A DNA stretch of 64,000 nucleotides, taken from Chitinophagales bacterium (GTDB lineage Bacteria > Bacteroidota > Bacteroidia > Chitinophagales > LD1). The notes under the pieces were generated by a model. That model worked only from the letters and a program-made list of their open reading frames with translations. It did not search any database and was not told the origin of the DNA. The stretch covers positions 32,001-96,000 of the forward strand of contig JAHBTS010000006.1 of NCBI GenBank assembly GCA_019638515.1, read 5' to 3'. The translations under genes were made by a program, and so were the position numbers. Below are positions 54,679 through 63,416 of this stretch, one piece after another (the stretch's first letter is position 1; every line of letters begins with the position of its first letter).

Positions 54679-55521
54679 TTATAAAATAATGGTTTTGGTT
54701 TTAGAACCAATGGTAACGGTTGCCTCATTATCACAAGCACCGCTTCCGAAATCTATTACGCGTGGCAATTTCCCGGTAATAGTAATGGTAACTTTTCCTG
54801 CTGTAAAATTACGCTTTCCTTGAGCACAACTTAAATCGCGCACTAAAGGATTGGCATCGTCTATTGTAGCTGTAAAAGCAAGTCCCGCAGCCGTAGTTCC
54901 TGAACTTGAACCTGTAATTGAATATTTATCGTCTGCAAGTTGCGGAGTTCCCTCTCCGGCTAGCATTTCTCTAGTTCGGGAAGAAGTCCATGTAACCGTA
55001 CCATTACCATTGGCCAATGTTACAGCCCCATTTACGGCAATACTCCAAGTTAAATGATTGGCACTGTTGTAACCGTTATTAGTTACTGTTTTTGAACTGC
55101 TGTTTGAAATTTGGTTTCCATTTACAGAGTAATTATCGAAACTGAAAGTTTTAACCGTACCGGGAGCTTTGTATTTCCCACTATAACTAATTGTTATTTT
55201 CCCCTTCCTGAGCTTACCATCGGCTCCCACACAGCCCGAAGAACCAAAATCTATGGTAAGCAGTTTAGGACTAGAAGCCGTATCGTGCGTAATAGTTGCG
55301 CACCCACTTAAAAAGCCCGTTGCATCATCGGTTTTAAACGAAATGCTTCCGTTCTCGGCAGCATCATCGGCAATGTTCTGCGCTTCCGAAAAAATACTGT
55401 TGGAGGCTGCGAAATTAGTAGCGGGAGCAGTATCGTCATCTGCGGTTTCTCTTTTGCAGGCGCTGAGCATAGCAACGGCAACTATCGCTACCATTACTAC
55501 TTTGTTTGAAACAAGTTTCAT
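54679..55521 (-). CDS. Uncharacterised lipoprotein
   Basis: A 280-residue protein with a lipoprotein signal peptide: hydrophobic residues 8-19 and the lipobox LSAC with Cys22 as the lipidation site. Acidic residues follow soon after (KRETADDDTAP), as in many surface-exposed Bacteroidota lipoproteins. The rest is beta-rich (GKITISYSGKYKAPGTVKTF, then GNGTVTWTSSRT) with four cysteines spread so as to form disulfides. No named domain is recognised. lgt, which modifies such proteins, is elsewhere in the window. Confidence 0.8.
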   Translation of the reverse strand: MKLVSNKVVMVAIVAVAMLSACKRETADDDTAPATNFAASNSIFSEAQNIADDAAENGSISFKTDDATGFLSGCATITHDTASSPKLLTIDFGSSGCVGADGKLRKGKITISYSGKYKAPGTVKTFSFDNYSVNGNQISNSSSKTVTNNGYNSANHLTWSIAVNGAVTLANGNGTVTWTSSRTREMLAGEGTPQLADDKYSITGSSSGTTAAGLAFTATIDDANPLVRDLSCAQGKRNFTAGKVTITITGKLPRVIDFGSGACDNEATVTIGSKTKTIIL

Positions 55522-55602
55522 AATTTATTTTTTTAATGTGGTAAACAATACGCGGTGCGACTATTGGCATTTGCAAAAGTTTACTTAATACTTGAAAAAT
55601 TA

Positions 55603-55633
55603 TTTGTTAAAGATAAAGTTGCTTCTATTTTTG
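55603..55633 (+). promoter_or_regulatory. Strong Bacteroidota-type promoter of the SRP RNA gene
   Basis: TTTG (55603-55606), a 19-nt spacer and TATTTTTG (55626-55633) match the TTTG / TAnnTTTG consensus fully, with the optimal spacing. The RNA is expected to start about five bases later, at the GGG of 55638-55640. Confidence 0.85.
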
Positions 55634-55637
55634 CAGC

Positions 55638-55733
55638 GGGCAAGTCTTATACGACCAGCTCCTGTTGAATCCTCCAGGGGGGAAACCCAGCAAAGGTAGA
55701 TGGTTGTAGCGGTGCGATATAAGTAACTTGCCT
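55638..55733 (+). ncRNA. ffs: Signal recognition particle RNA (small bacterial type)
   Basis: About 96 nt. The apical domain contains CCAGGGGGGAAACCCAGCA, with the GGAA tetraloop and the asymmetric internal loop bases (CAGG / AGCA) that bind Ffh. GGTAGATGG follows, and the ends pair as GGCAAG with CTTGCC, after which a TTTTTT run serves as terminator. The size and sequence match the short SRP RNA of Bacteroidota. It directs membrane and secreted proteins to the translocon together with Ffh. It stands between the lipoprotein gene and the aldolase gene. Confidence 0.95.
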
Positions 55734-55824
55734 TTTTTATTTTATACGTTGTGAAGTATTATTCTAACTCTTCCCTTTCTTCATTAACCGTTTGTAAATT
55801 CTCTCATTTTCTAAATAAAATATT

Positions 55825-56481
55825 ATGAAATTCTTTATTGATACCGCCAATCTTGAACAAATTAAAGAAGCAAACGAACTGGGCGTTTTAGATGGCGTAA
55901 CCACCAATCCTTCATTAATGGCGAAAGAGGGAATAAAAGGGCAAGAAGCTATTTTAAACCATTATGTTACTATTTGTAATTTGGTAAACGGCCCGGTAAG
56001 TGCCGAAGTTATTTCTACCGATTTTAACGGCATGGTGAAAGAGGGCGAAAAGTTAGCTGCGCTTCATAAAAATATTGTAGTAAAAGTACCTATGATAAAA
56101 GATGGCGTAAAAGCCATAAAATGGTTTACTCAGAATAATATTAAAACCAACTGCACTTTAGTTTTTAGTGCAGCACAAGCACTTTTAGCTGCTAAAGCTG
56201 GCGCCACCATGGTTTCGCCATTTATTGGCAGAGTGGACGATGGCAATTGGGATGGTATTCAGCTAATTGAGCAAATCAGGTTAATTTACGACAACTACGG
56301 TTTTAATACCGAAATTTTAGCCGCTTCTATTAGAACCAGTTTGCACATTGTGCGCTGTGCCGAAGCCGGAGCAGATATTGCTACCTGTCCGCTACCTTCT
56401 ATTCTTACATTATTTAACCATCCGCTTACCGATATTGGTTTGGCAAAATTTTTAGAAGACCATAAAAAGGTAAACGGTTAA
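55825..56481 (+). CDS. Fructose-6-phosphate aldolase / small transaldolase family
   Basis: A 218-residue TIM-barrel of the TalC/FSA group. The opening MKFFIDTANLEQIKEAN and GVTTNPSLMAKEG are family signatures. The Schiff-base lysine is K87 in IVVKVPM. The size is that of FSA/TalC enzymes rather than the 330-residue transaldolase. Whether it acts as a transaldolase in the pentose phosphate pathway or as a fructose-6-phosphate aldolase cannot be told by reading alone; many Bacteroidota proteins of this type are annotated as transaldolase. Its last four bases overlap the convergent TonB receptor gene. Confidence 0.93.
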   Translation: MKFFIDTANLEQIKEANELGVLDGVTTNPSLMAKEGIKGQEAILNHYVTICNLVNGPVSAEVISTDFNGMVKEGEKLAALHKNIVVKVPMIKDGVKAIKWFTQNNIKTNCTLVFSAAQALLAAKAGATMVSPFIGRVDDGNWDGIQLIEQIRLIYDNYGFNTEILAASIRTSLHIVRCAEAGADIATCPLPSILTLFNHPLTDIGLAKFLEDHKKVNG

Positions 56482-58733
56482 TCGTTATCAACCTTTTTCT
56501 TCTTACCAAGGCTTCCTAACACAGCTTTAAAGCCTACATTGAAAATTGTACCTTCCAGAGGTGCATAAATTTCGGCAAATTGGGGTTTGCGATAGGTTGG
56601 ATATGGTTTCACCAAATTGCCATATTTGCTTTGCCTTATATCCAGCATGTTTTCTACGTTGGCGAATACAATTACATATTTCAAGTTTAGTTGCGTATTT
56701 AAACCAACTTCCCAAATTGATCTTGTAATAGTACCATCGCTTAAAGTTTGCGGGCTAAACCAGTAAGCATCTATACCGGCACTAAAGCGTTTAAATAATT
56801 CATAGCCAACCAAGAGCGAAACTTGGTGCGGAGCTGTTATGGCAGCGGCTTTGGTAATGCCGCCAACGGTGTGTGTGTGTGCAGTAAACGTATATCCGGT
56901 AGCAAAAGAAAACCCTCGATAATATAATTGAAAGCGTGTTTCTACTCCTTTGGTTTCTATATTACCACTTCCATTGGCAAACATCAACTCTTGGCAATCG
57001 AGTGTAATGCAGTTAGAAATTGGCCTTACTTCTGCCAATAACGGACGAAATAAATGCGTATAAAACCAAAGCTGTGAAAGTGTGATATTAACGCCATTGA
57101 AATTAGGCAGCGGAGCCATTAACTGAAGCGTTCCTCCGGCAGAAAGTTCCGGCTGTAAACCCGAAGATAGTGCTCGCACATTTCTAAAATTAAACTCCTC
57201 ACTTTCACCTTGAAAAATGGTAGGTAATTTATAGCCCATACCGCCACTTAACCTTGTAACAAAATGCCGATGCCATTGCTGCATAAGAGCAACAAAAGGC
57301 AATGGCACAAAACCTTTTTGCAAATTGTAGTCGCCACGAAAACCTGCCTCTAATGTGGTTCCGCGTTTAAACCTACCGGTGTATTGCATAAAAAAACCCA
57401 GCGTTTGGTAGCTATAATTTCGGTGGGAAACCGTATCTTTTATTTTATCCTGAAAAGCATCTGTACGCACATCTACACCAGCAATAACGGTGTGATTATT
57501 TTTAGTAAAACTATAGCTCACTTCGCTCACCGATGCCAACTGCACTCCATGAAACTTGTAATCGGGCAAAGCAATAGTTCTATTGAAATAGTTCATTGCC
57601 TGCCGCACAGTTATTTTTCCTTTACTGTGGAGGTTGTATTCCAATAAAAAGTTAGTGATGGCTTGGTGTGTACCGTTTTGCTCAAAGTAATTATATACAG
57701 AATCGTTTCTACCCTTAATGTATTGCAAAGTTCCGCCCAAACGCGTTTCAAAAGTATACTGCCCGCCTAATACTATTTGGAGGTTTTTCCCTGCATCAAA
57801 ATACAGTTTGGGAGCCACGTACACACGCTGCAATTTGGGATACTCCACAAAGTTATCGTTGTTCCAATCGCGCTCTTTTTGATTGCGATACATTCCTGTA
57901 AAAGTAAAACCAAACCACTTTGCTTTCTCGCTTAAATAAACGCCTGCATCTACCGAACGAGTGCTCTCTATATTTAATAAAATATCGCGCTCCGGCTCGT
58001 TTTCTATTGGCTTTTTTGAAACTAAATTTACTACTCCTGCAATAGCATCGCCACCGTACAAAGTAGAAGCCGGACCTTTAATTATTTCTATCTGCTGTAA
58101 ATCGAGTGGCGGAATTTGTGCTATTCCTATACCGCTGCTTAATCCGCCAAATGTGGCAAAACCATCTTTCAGAAACTGAGTGTATTTACCGTTCAAGCCT
58201 TGTAAGCGAATATTAAAAGTGCCTGATGTGGCAGAGGTTCTTTGAACCTGCACACCTTGCTGCTCCTTTAATGCGTGCGAAATACTCGATGGCTTATCAA
58301 TACTACGCTCCGTCATTTCCTCATTATTTACCACATCGATGGCAATTGAGTTTTCTTCCTTGTGCCTATTGGTTCTGGTGGTAATCACTGTTATTTCCTC
58401 TAGTTCAGCTTCTTTAGACTCAAGATACACAAGTGTAAATACAGAATCTGAAACAAGCACATGCTTCTTTACTACCTTCTTAAAATAACCCATTAGCGAG
58501 AAGTGAATCTGCCTACTACCTTGCGGTACATCTTGCAAAGTTATATAGCCCAAACTATCGCTCACGGCTGCAATGGCAGTTTCCGAAACACTTGCCACCA
58601 CGTGCTGCAATGGCTCATATTCCTCATCTTCTTCTTGCTTCACTACTTTGTACTTTAAAGAGCAAGTTGCCTGCGCAAGGAGCATTTCGCTTGCGGCAAC
58701 AAACAATAAGCAACAAAGCACTATCTTTTTCAA
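56478..58733 (-). CDS. TonB-dependent receptor
   Basis: An outer-membrane importer of about 751 residues. A TTG at 58733 is preferred because it opens a normal signal peptide (KKIVLCCLLFVAASEMLLAQ); the ATG at 58820 would put about 29 hydrophilic residues in front and overlap the Nudix gene by 37 bp. A carboxypeptidase-like domain (about 25-110) is followed by the plug (EITVITTRTNRH to IEIIKGPASTLYGGDAIAG) and the beta-barrel, which ends with a GFKAVLG region. The substrate is not evident; the sequence looks like the siderophore/metal group rather than SusC, and no SusD gene is near. The start codon is uncertain. Confidence 0.85.
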   Translation of the reverse strand: MKKIVLCCLLFVAASEMLLAQATCSLKYKVVKQEEDEEYEPLQHVVASVSETAIAAVSDSLGYITLQDVPQGSRQIHFSLMGYFKKVVKKHVLVSDSVFTLVYLESKEAELEEITVITTRTNRHKEENSIAIDVVNNEEMTERSIDKPSSISHALKEQQGVQVQRTSATSGTFNIRLQGLNGKYTQFLKDGFATFGGLSSGIGIAQIPPLDLQQIEIIKGPASTLYGGDAIAGVVNLVSKKPIENEPERDILLNIESTRSVDAGVYLSEKAKWFGFTFTGMYRNQKERDWNNDNFVEYPKLQRVYVAPKLYFDAGKNLQIVLGGQYTFETRLGGTLQYIKGRNDSVYNYFEQNGTHQAITNFLLEYNLHSKGKITVRQAMNYFNRTIALPDYKFHGVQLASVSEVSYSFTKNNHTVIAGVDVRTDAFQDKIKDTVSHRNYSYQTLGFFMQYTGRFKRGTTLEAGFRGDYNLQKGFVPLPFVALMQQWHRHFVTRLSGGMGYKLPTIFQGESEEFNFRNVRALSSGLQPELSAGGTLQLMAPLPNFNGVNITLSQLWFYTHLFRPLLAEVRPISNCITLDCQELMFANGSGNIETKGVETRFQLYYRGFSFATGYTFTAHTHTVGGITKAAAITAPHQVSLLVGYELFKRFSAGIDAYWFSPQTLSDGTITRSIWEVGLNTQLNLKYVIVFANVENMLDIRQSKYGNLVKPYPTYRKPQFAEIYAPLEGTIFNVGFKAVLGSLGKKKKVDND

Positions 58734-58783
58734 CGGTGGTTTTTTATGGTTAAAAGCAGTTTCAAGTTCTATGCCAAATTTAA

Positions 58784-59422
58784 CTAAAGTGCAATGAGAT
58801 ATGCCTCTAAAATACTCCAAACCATTGGATACATTTCCTCCTTAAATGCAGGCAGGTCGCTAATTTCGGCCCAGCAAACTCTTTCAATTCCTTCTTCGGT
58901 TTGAGGAACTAATATTTGCTCGCCAAGCGTGGCTGTCATTTCAAACCAATGTGTTTCCTTTATACAACACTCCCCTTTCATTTTGTAGCAATGGAAGGTT
59001 ACAATATTCTGTTCCGAAGCAGTTTCTATTTGCACTCCGGTTTCTTCCTGCACTTCCCTAATTGCTGTGGTGCGAAGCACTTCACCCGCTTCCATTTTAC
59101 CTTTGGGCAAATCCCAATATCCATTTCGTTTAATTAAAAGTATTTGATTGTGCTCGTTAAACACTATACCACCTCCGGCATAAACCAAGCGCAAATGATG
59201 CTTAAACATAGCCAATACATCGCTTGGTTCTTTTACCGAAATAAGTAAGCGAACATCTGACCTCCCATCAAACAATACCGAGCTTGGTTGTAATAGTTCC
59301 AATAACTCTGCTTCTGTTTTTATTACCTTTCCAAAGAGCATTTCTGCCTCATTGTCGGGCAATTGTGGAGATGTTATTTTCAAAAATGTAGTGTTAAACC
59401 AGATGGTGTATGTTTGCGCCAT
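58784..59422 (-). CDS. Nudix hydrolase
   Basis: A 212-residue protein. Residues 1-90 are an N-terminal region (VLFDGRSDVRLLISVKEPSD) not typical of small Nudix proteins. The Nudix box is GKMEAGEVLRTTAIREVQEE followed by TG, with the metal-binding glutamates in place. It hydrolyses a nucleoside diphosphate linked to another moiety; the substrate is unknown. Its ATG (59422-59420) and the pyrE ATG (59421-59423) share the palindrome CATG, so the two divergent genes have no spacer. The TonB receptor gene is downstream on the same strand. Confidence 0.9.
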   Translation of the reverse strand: MAQTYTIWFNTTFLKITSPQLPDNEAEMLFGKVIKTEAELLELLQPSSVLFDGRSDVRLLISVKEPSDVLAMFKHHLRLVYAGGGIVFNEHNQILLIKRNGYWDLPKGKMEAGEVLRTTAIREVQEETGVQIETASEQNIVTFHCYKMKGECCIKETHWFEMTATLGEQILVPQTEEGIERVCWAEISDLPAFKEEMYPMVWSILEAYLIAL

Positions 59423-60077
59423 GATTTTAAATAATACGATTGCTGGCGAAGTAGCTGAATATTTGCTCGAAATAAAAGCAGTAGTGCTTTCTCCCGAAAG
59501 TCCATTTACGTGGGCAAGTGGCTTAAAAAGCCCTATTTACTGCGATAATCGCAAGACCTTATCTTTTCCGGAAGTACGTTCCTTTCTTAAAAAAAGTTTT
59601 GCACAATTTATTCAAGAAAAGTATCCCGACTGCGAGGTAATTGCAGGTGTGGCTACTGCGGGCATTCCACACGGAGCCTTGGTGGCAGATGCCTTGGGGA
59701 AACCTTTCGTTTACGTGCGCGATAAACCCAAAGCACATGGGCTTGAAAATAGAATTGAAGGCTTCCTTGAAAAAGGGAAAAAGGTAGTGGTAATTGAAGA
59801 CCTTATTTCTACCGGAGGCAGCAGCTTAAAAGCAGTAGATGCTATACGCGATGCCAATGCCGAAGTACTCGGTTTAGGTGCCATTTTTACTTATGGTTTT
59901 CCTAAGGCCGATACGGCATTTACCAATGCGAATTGCAGTTATTTTACCTTAAGCAACTACCCTATTTTATTAGAAATTGCTGCAGCAAAAAAATACATTA
60001 CCGCAACCCAACACGAAGCGCTGCTGCGCTGGTATCAAAACCCCGAAATGTGGTATAGCCAAAACTTTACTGTATAA
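59421..60077 (+). CDS. pyrE: Orotate phosphoribosyltransferase
   Basis: A 218-residue enzyme that makes orotidine monophosphate from orotate and PRPP in pyrimidine synthesis. FTWASGLKSPIYCDNR is the typical N-terminal block. The PRPP-binding motif is VVVIEDLISTGGSS. The flexible loop residues (RDKPKAHGLENRIEG) are present. The start at 59421 is used because upstream in-frame codons lie inside the divergent Nudix gene. The promoter must lie within that gene. The agmatine deiminase gene follows after 15 bp. Confidence 0.94.
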   Translation: MILNNTIAGEVAEYLLEIKAVVLSPESPFTWASGLKSPIYCDNRKTLSFPEVRSFLKKSFAQFIQEKYPDCEVIAGVATAGIPHGALVADALGKPFVYVRDKPKAHGLENRIEGFLEKGKKVVVIEDLISTGGSSLKAVDAIRDANAEVLGLGAIFTYGFPKADTAFTNANCSYFTLSNYPILLEIAAAKKYITATQHEALLRWYQNPEMWYSQNFTV

Positions 60078-60092
60078 CACTTATTTACACGC

Positions 60093-61175
60093 ATGTTTCA
60101 ATCAATTTCAAGAGAACAATACACCCCCAAGCAAGCGGGTTTTTACTTTCCGGCAGAATTCAGTCCGCAAGACGCCATGTGGCTTTCGTGGATACATAAA
60201 GAAGCTAGCTGGCCGGGAAAAATACATACGGTTTACGAACCTTATTGTCGTTTTATACTTATGGTGGCCTCGCATCAAAAAGTACACATAAATGTTGCCG
60301 ATGCCGCCATGAAAAATTTTGCATTACAGCAGTTGCAATTGGTGTTGCCTTCTTTTCAATCAACGGCATTAAACAATATAGAGTTTCACTTTAATTCTAC
60401 CAACGATGCATGGTGCCGCGACCACGGACCTGCTTTTTTACTCAATAAAAACTCCAACGAAAAAGCTATAGTAGATTGGGGCTACAATGCTTGGGGCGGC
60501 AAATACCCTCCTTACGATTTAGACGATGTGATACCTACGCATATTGCTAAAAAATTACAGCTAAAAGTTTTTGAGCCAGGCATTGTAATGGAAGGCGGCA
60601 GCGTGGAATTTAACGGTAAAGGCACACTCCTTACTACCACTGCTTGCTTACTCAATAAAAATAGAAATCCGCACCTGTCGCAAAAAGAAATTGAATACTT
60701 CTTAACCGAATACTATGGTGTAGAGAATATTCTTTGGCTCAACGATGGCATTGTGGGCGATGATACCGATGGACATATAGACGATATTACGCGCTTTGTG
60801 AATGAAGACACCGTAGTTACGGTAGTAGAAGAAAACAAACAAGACGAAAACTATTACCTGCTCCAACACAACTTGAAACTTCTAAAAACAATGCGGCTGG
60901 AAAACGGAAAACAACTCAACATTGTGGAGTTGCCCATGCCTGCTCCGGTGGTTTATGAAGACCAGCGCCTGCCTGCATCTTATGCCAACTTTTACATTTC
61001 TAACCAAGCAGTAATTGTGCCAACTTTTAGAGATGCCACAAACGATACAAAAGCATTAGACATTCTGCAAACATGCTTTCCCACTCGACAAATTGTAGGA
61101 ATTGATTCTACCGATTTAATATGGGGCTTAGGCAGTTTCCACTGTCTTAGCCAACAAGAACCAAGCGTATTGTAA
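60093..61175 (+). CDS. Agmatine deiminase family protein
   Basis: A 360-residue enzyme of the peptidylarginine/agmatine deiminase fold. FYFPAEFSPQDAMWLSWIH opens the domain, and FEPGIVMEGGSVEFNGKGT, NDGIVGDDTDGHIDD and the catalytic-cysteine segment GLGSFHCLSQQEP match the family. It converts agmatine to N-carbamoylputrescine and ammonia, a step towards putrescine, although some members act on other guanidines. No signal peptide is present. No polyamine genes are adjacent. The first bases lie 15 bp after pyrE, so transcription may be shared. Confidence 0.93.
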   Translation: MFQSISREQYTPKQAGFYFPAEFSPQDAMWLSWIHKEASWPGKIHTVYEPYCRFILMVASHQKVHINVADAAMKNFALQQLQLVLPSFQSTALNNIEFHFNSTNDAWCRDHGPAFLLNKNSNEKAIVDWGYNAWGGKYPPYDLDDVIPTHIAKKLQLKVFEPGIVMEGGSVEFNGKGTLLTTTACLLNKNRNPHLSQKEIEYFLTEYYGVENILWLNDGIVGDDTDGHIDDITRFVNEDTVVTVVEENKQDENYYLLQHNLKLLKTMRLENGKQLNIVELPMPAPVVYEDQRLPASYANFYISNQAVIVPTFRDATNDTKALDILQTCFPTRQIVGIDSTDLIWGLGSFHCLSQQEPSVL

Positions 61176-61286
61176 AAGACTTTTTTTGAAGAAATAGAAA
61201 ACTTTTAGTGTCAAAACAACATATAAAATTTTCACAATCTTATATTCGTTGCACACTACACTTCATCTTCTATCTTTTCAAAAAAA

Positions 61287-63380
61287 ATGAAACACTACTG
61301 CCTGCTTTTACTCGGTACTCTATTATTCGTAAACACAAACGCACAACGCAACTATGCAGCCAATGTTGAAATTGTGCGCGATAGTTTTGGCGTACCCCAC
61401 ATATTCGGAAAAACAGATGCCGATGTTGCCTACGGCTTAGGTTGGGCTACCTGCGAAGACGATTTCCAAACCTTGCAATGGAGCCTGCTTGCCGGTAAAC
61501 ACCTTATGGCACGCTGGAAAGGAAAAGAAGGAGCTATAATAGATTATGCCGTACAGTTGATGCGTGTAGGCGATTTTGTAGAAGCACATTACCACAATTT
61601 ATCGCCAGATGTACGCGAGTATATAGAGGCGATGGTGCTTGCCGTAAACAAATACGCAGCATTGCACCCCGAAGAAGTGATTGTAAAAAAATCGTTTCCC
61701 GCAACAGGAAAAGATGTGGTAACAAGCTATATGCTTTCCTACGCTTTGCTTAGCGGTGTAGATGGACCACTCCGCAAAATTATAGATGGCAAACAACCTG
61801 TGATAGATATGAAACAAGCAGGGAAAGGCTCCAATACTTTTGCTGCCAATTCTAAATTCACCAAAGATGGGAATGTATATCTCAACATCAATTCGCATCA
61901 ACCACTAGAAGGTCCACTCAGTTGGTACGAAGCACACTTGGTAAGCGAGCAAGGACTAAACATATTGGGCGGAACTTTTCATGGAGGTGTTACAATTTTT
62001 CACGGAGTAAATGAGTATTTAGGTTGGGCACATACCGTAAACGATTTAAGTCTGGTAGATGTTTTTCAATTGCAAATGCACCCAAAAAAGAAGAACCATT
62101 ACATTGTAGATGGTAAGGTGCTGAAATTAGAAACCGGTAAAGCCAAAATGGAAGTAAACCTGAGTAAGAAAGGAAAGTTTATTCTTCCCGTATGGAAAAA
62201 AATATGGAACAGCATTTATGGCCCCACCCTTGTAACAAAGCAAGGAACATTTGCAATTCGATTAGGAGCTTTGCAAACATGCAAAACCATAGAGCAGTAT
62301 TTCCGCATGAACAAAGCAAAAAACTTTACCGAATGGAGAGGCGCATTAGACACACTGTCGGCCGCCATGATGACCTTTGCTTATGCCGATAAATACGATA
62401 CCATTTACTGCCTTAGCAACGGATTAGTTCCTAAGCGACCCGAAGGCTACGATTGGAAAAACACCGTACCCGGCAACACACAAAAAACACTTTGGACAGA
62501 ATTTCATCCGGTAAAAGATTTGCCACAAGTACTCAACCCAAGTTGCGGATACATTTTTAATGCCAACAACAATGCCTTTGAAGTAACCTGCCCCGAAGAG
62601 AACCTAAAGCCCGAAAACTTCAATCCAAACATGGGCTACAGAACGGGAAAAAACAATCGTAGCAAGCGATTCTATGAAATGATTAAAAACTATTCGAAGA
62701 TTGATTGGAACGATTTCTTAACCATAAAATACGACAACCACTATCCGCAAACAGAAGTAGGAATGCCATTCCGAAAAATAGTTTTAGACGATATTTTTGA
62801 ACTTAAAGAAAACGACTATCCCCCAATAGCTTCACTCATTGCCGATATGAAAAAATGGGATCGCTCCACCAATGCAAACGATACCATTGCCTCCATTTTT
62901 CTAAAAGCATTTTGGGGCTTATATGAAGAATTGGGTAATAGCGACATCGAAAAAAAATGTGTAGAAGATAAAAGCTTTCGCCACCAACTGTATGTAAAAC
63001 ATATTACCAAAGCTAAAGAAGAACTACTGCGCGATTTCGGAAAAGTAAATATCCCTTATGGGCAACTATTTGTACACGAAAGAGGTGGCATAGAAATGCC
63101 GGTTTCAGGAGGTCCCGACCAGTGGAGAGCCAAGTATCCGCAACCCTACAAAAATGGAAGATTTAGATCTTGGATTGGAGAGTCATATATCTGCTTGGTT
63201 AAGTTCACTAAAAACGGCCCCGAAATCTCTACGGTGTCGCCCTATGGAGCTTCCAATAAGCCTACATCTAAACACTATACCGACCAAATGAAACTCTATT
63301 CAAACCAGCAAACCAAACCAATGCCACTACAAAAAGATTACTGGTATAAACATGCCGAATCTATTTACCACCCCCAATAG
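61287..63380 (+). CDS. Penicillin acylase family protein
   Basis: A 697-residue exported Ntn-hydrolase. The signal peptide ends near residue 19 (FVNTNAQ). YAANVEIVRDSFGVPHIFGK is the family opening, and AYGLGWATCEDDFQ follows. The mature beta-chain nucleophile is Ser182 in GKGSNTFAANSK, which would be exposed by removal of the preceding spacer. HTVNDLSLVDVFQL and GYIFNANNNAFEV are later family blocks. Members hydrolyse amide-linked acyl groups such as homoserine lactones or beta-lactam side chains; the real substrate is unknown. It is preceded by a 111-bp gap and followed by a convergent isochorismate synthase gene. Confidence 0.92.
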   Translation: MKHYCLLLLGTLLFVNTNAQRNYAANVEIVRDSFGVPHIFGKTDADVAYGLGWATCEDDFQTLQWSLLAGKHLMARWKGKEGAIIDYAVQLMRVGDFVEAHYHNLSPDVREYIEAMVLAVNKYAALHPEEVIVKKSFPATGKDVVTSYMLSYALLSGVDGPLRKIIDGKQPVIDMKQAGKGSNTFAANSKFTKDGNVYLNINSHQPLEGPLSWYEAHLVSEQGLNILGGTFHGGVTIFHGVNEYLGWAHTVNDLSLVDVFQLQMHPKKKNHYIVDGKVLKLETGKAKMEVNLSKKGKFILPVWKKIWNSIYGPTLVTKQGTFAIRLGALQTCKTIEQYFRMNKAKNFTEWRGALDTLSAAMMTFAYADKYDTIYCLSNGLVPKRPEGYDWKNTVPGNTQKTLWTEFHPVKDLPQVLNPSCGYIFNANNNAFEVTCPEENLKPENFNPNMGYRTGKNNRSKRFYEMIKNYSKIDWNDFLTIKYDNHYPQTEVGMPFRKIVLDDIFELKENDYPPIASLIADMKKWDRSTNANDTIASIFLKAFWGLYEELGNSDIEKKCVEDKSFRHQLYVKHITKAKEELLRDFGKVNIPYGQLFVHERGGIEMPVSGGPDQWRAKYPQPYKNGRFRSWIGESYICLVKFTKNGPEISTVSPYGASNKPTSKHYTDQMKLYSNQQTKPMPLQKDYWYKHAESIYHPQ

Positions 63381-63416
63381 CAATCTGCTAATGCTATTGT
63401 AAATGGAATACTGCTG

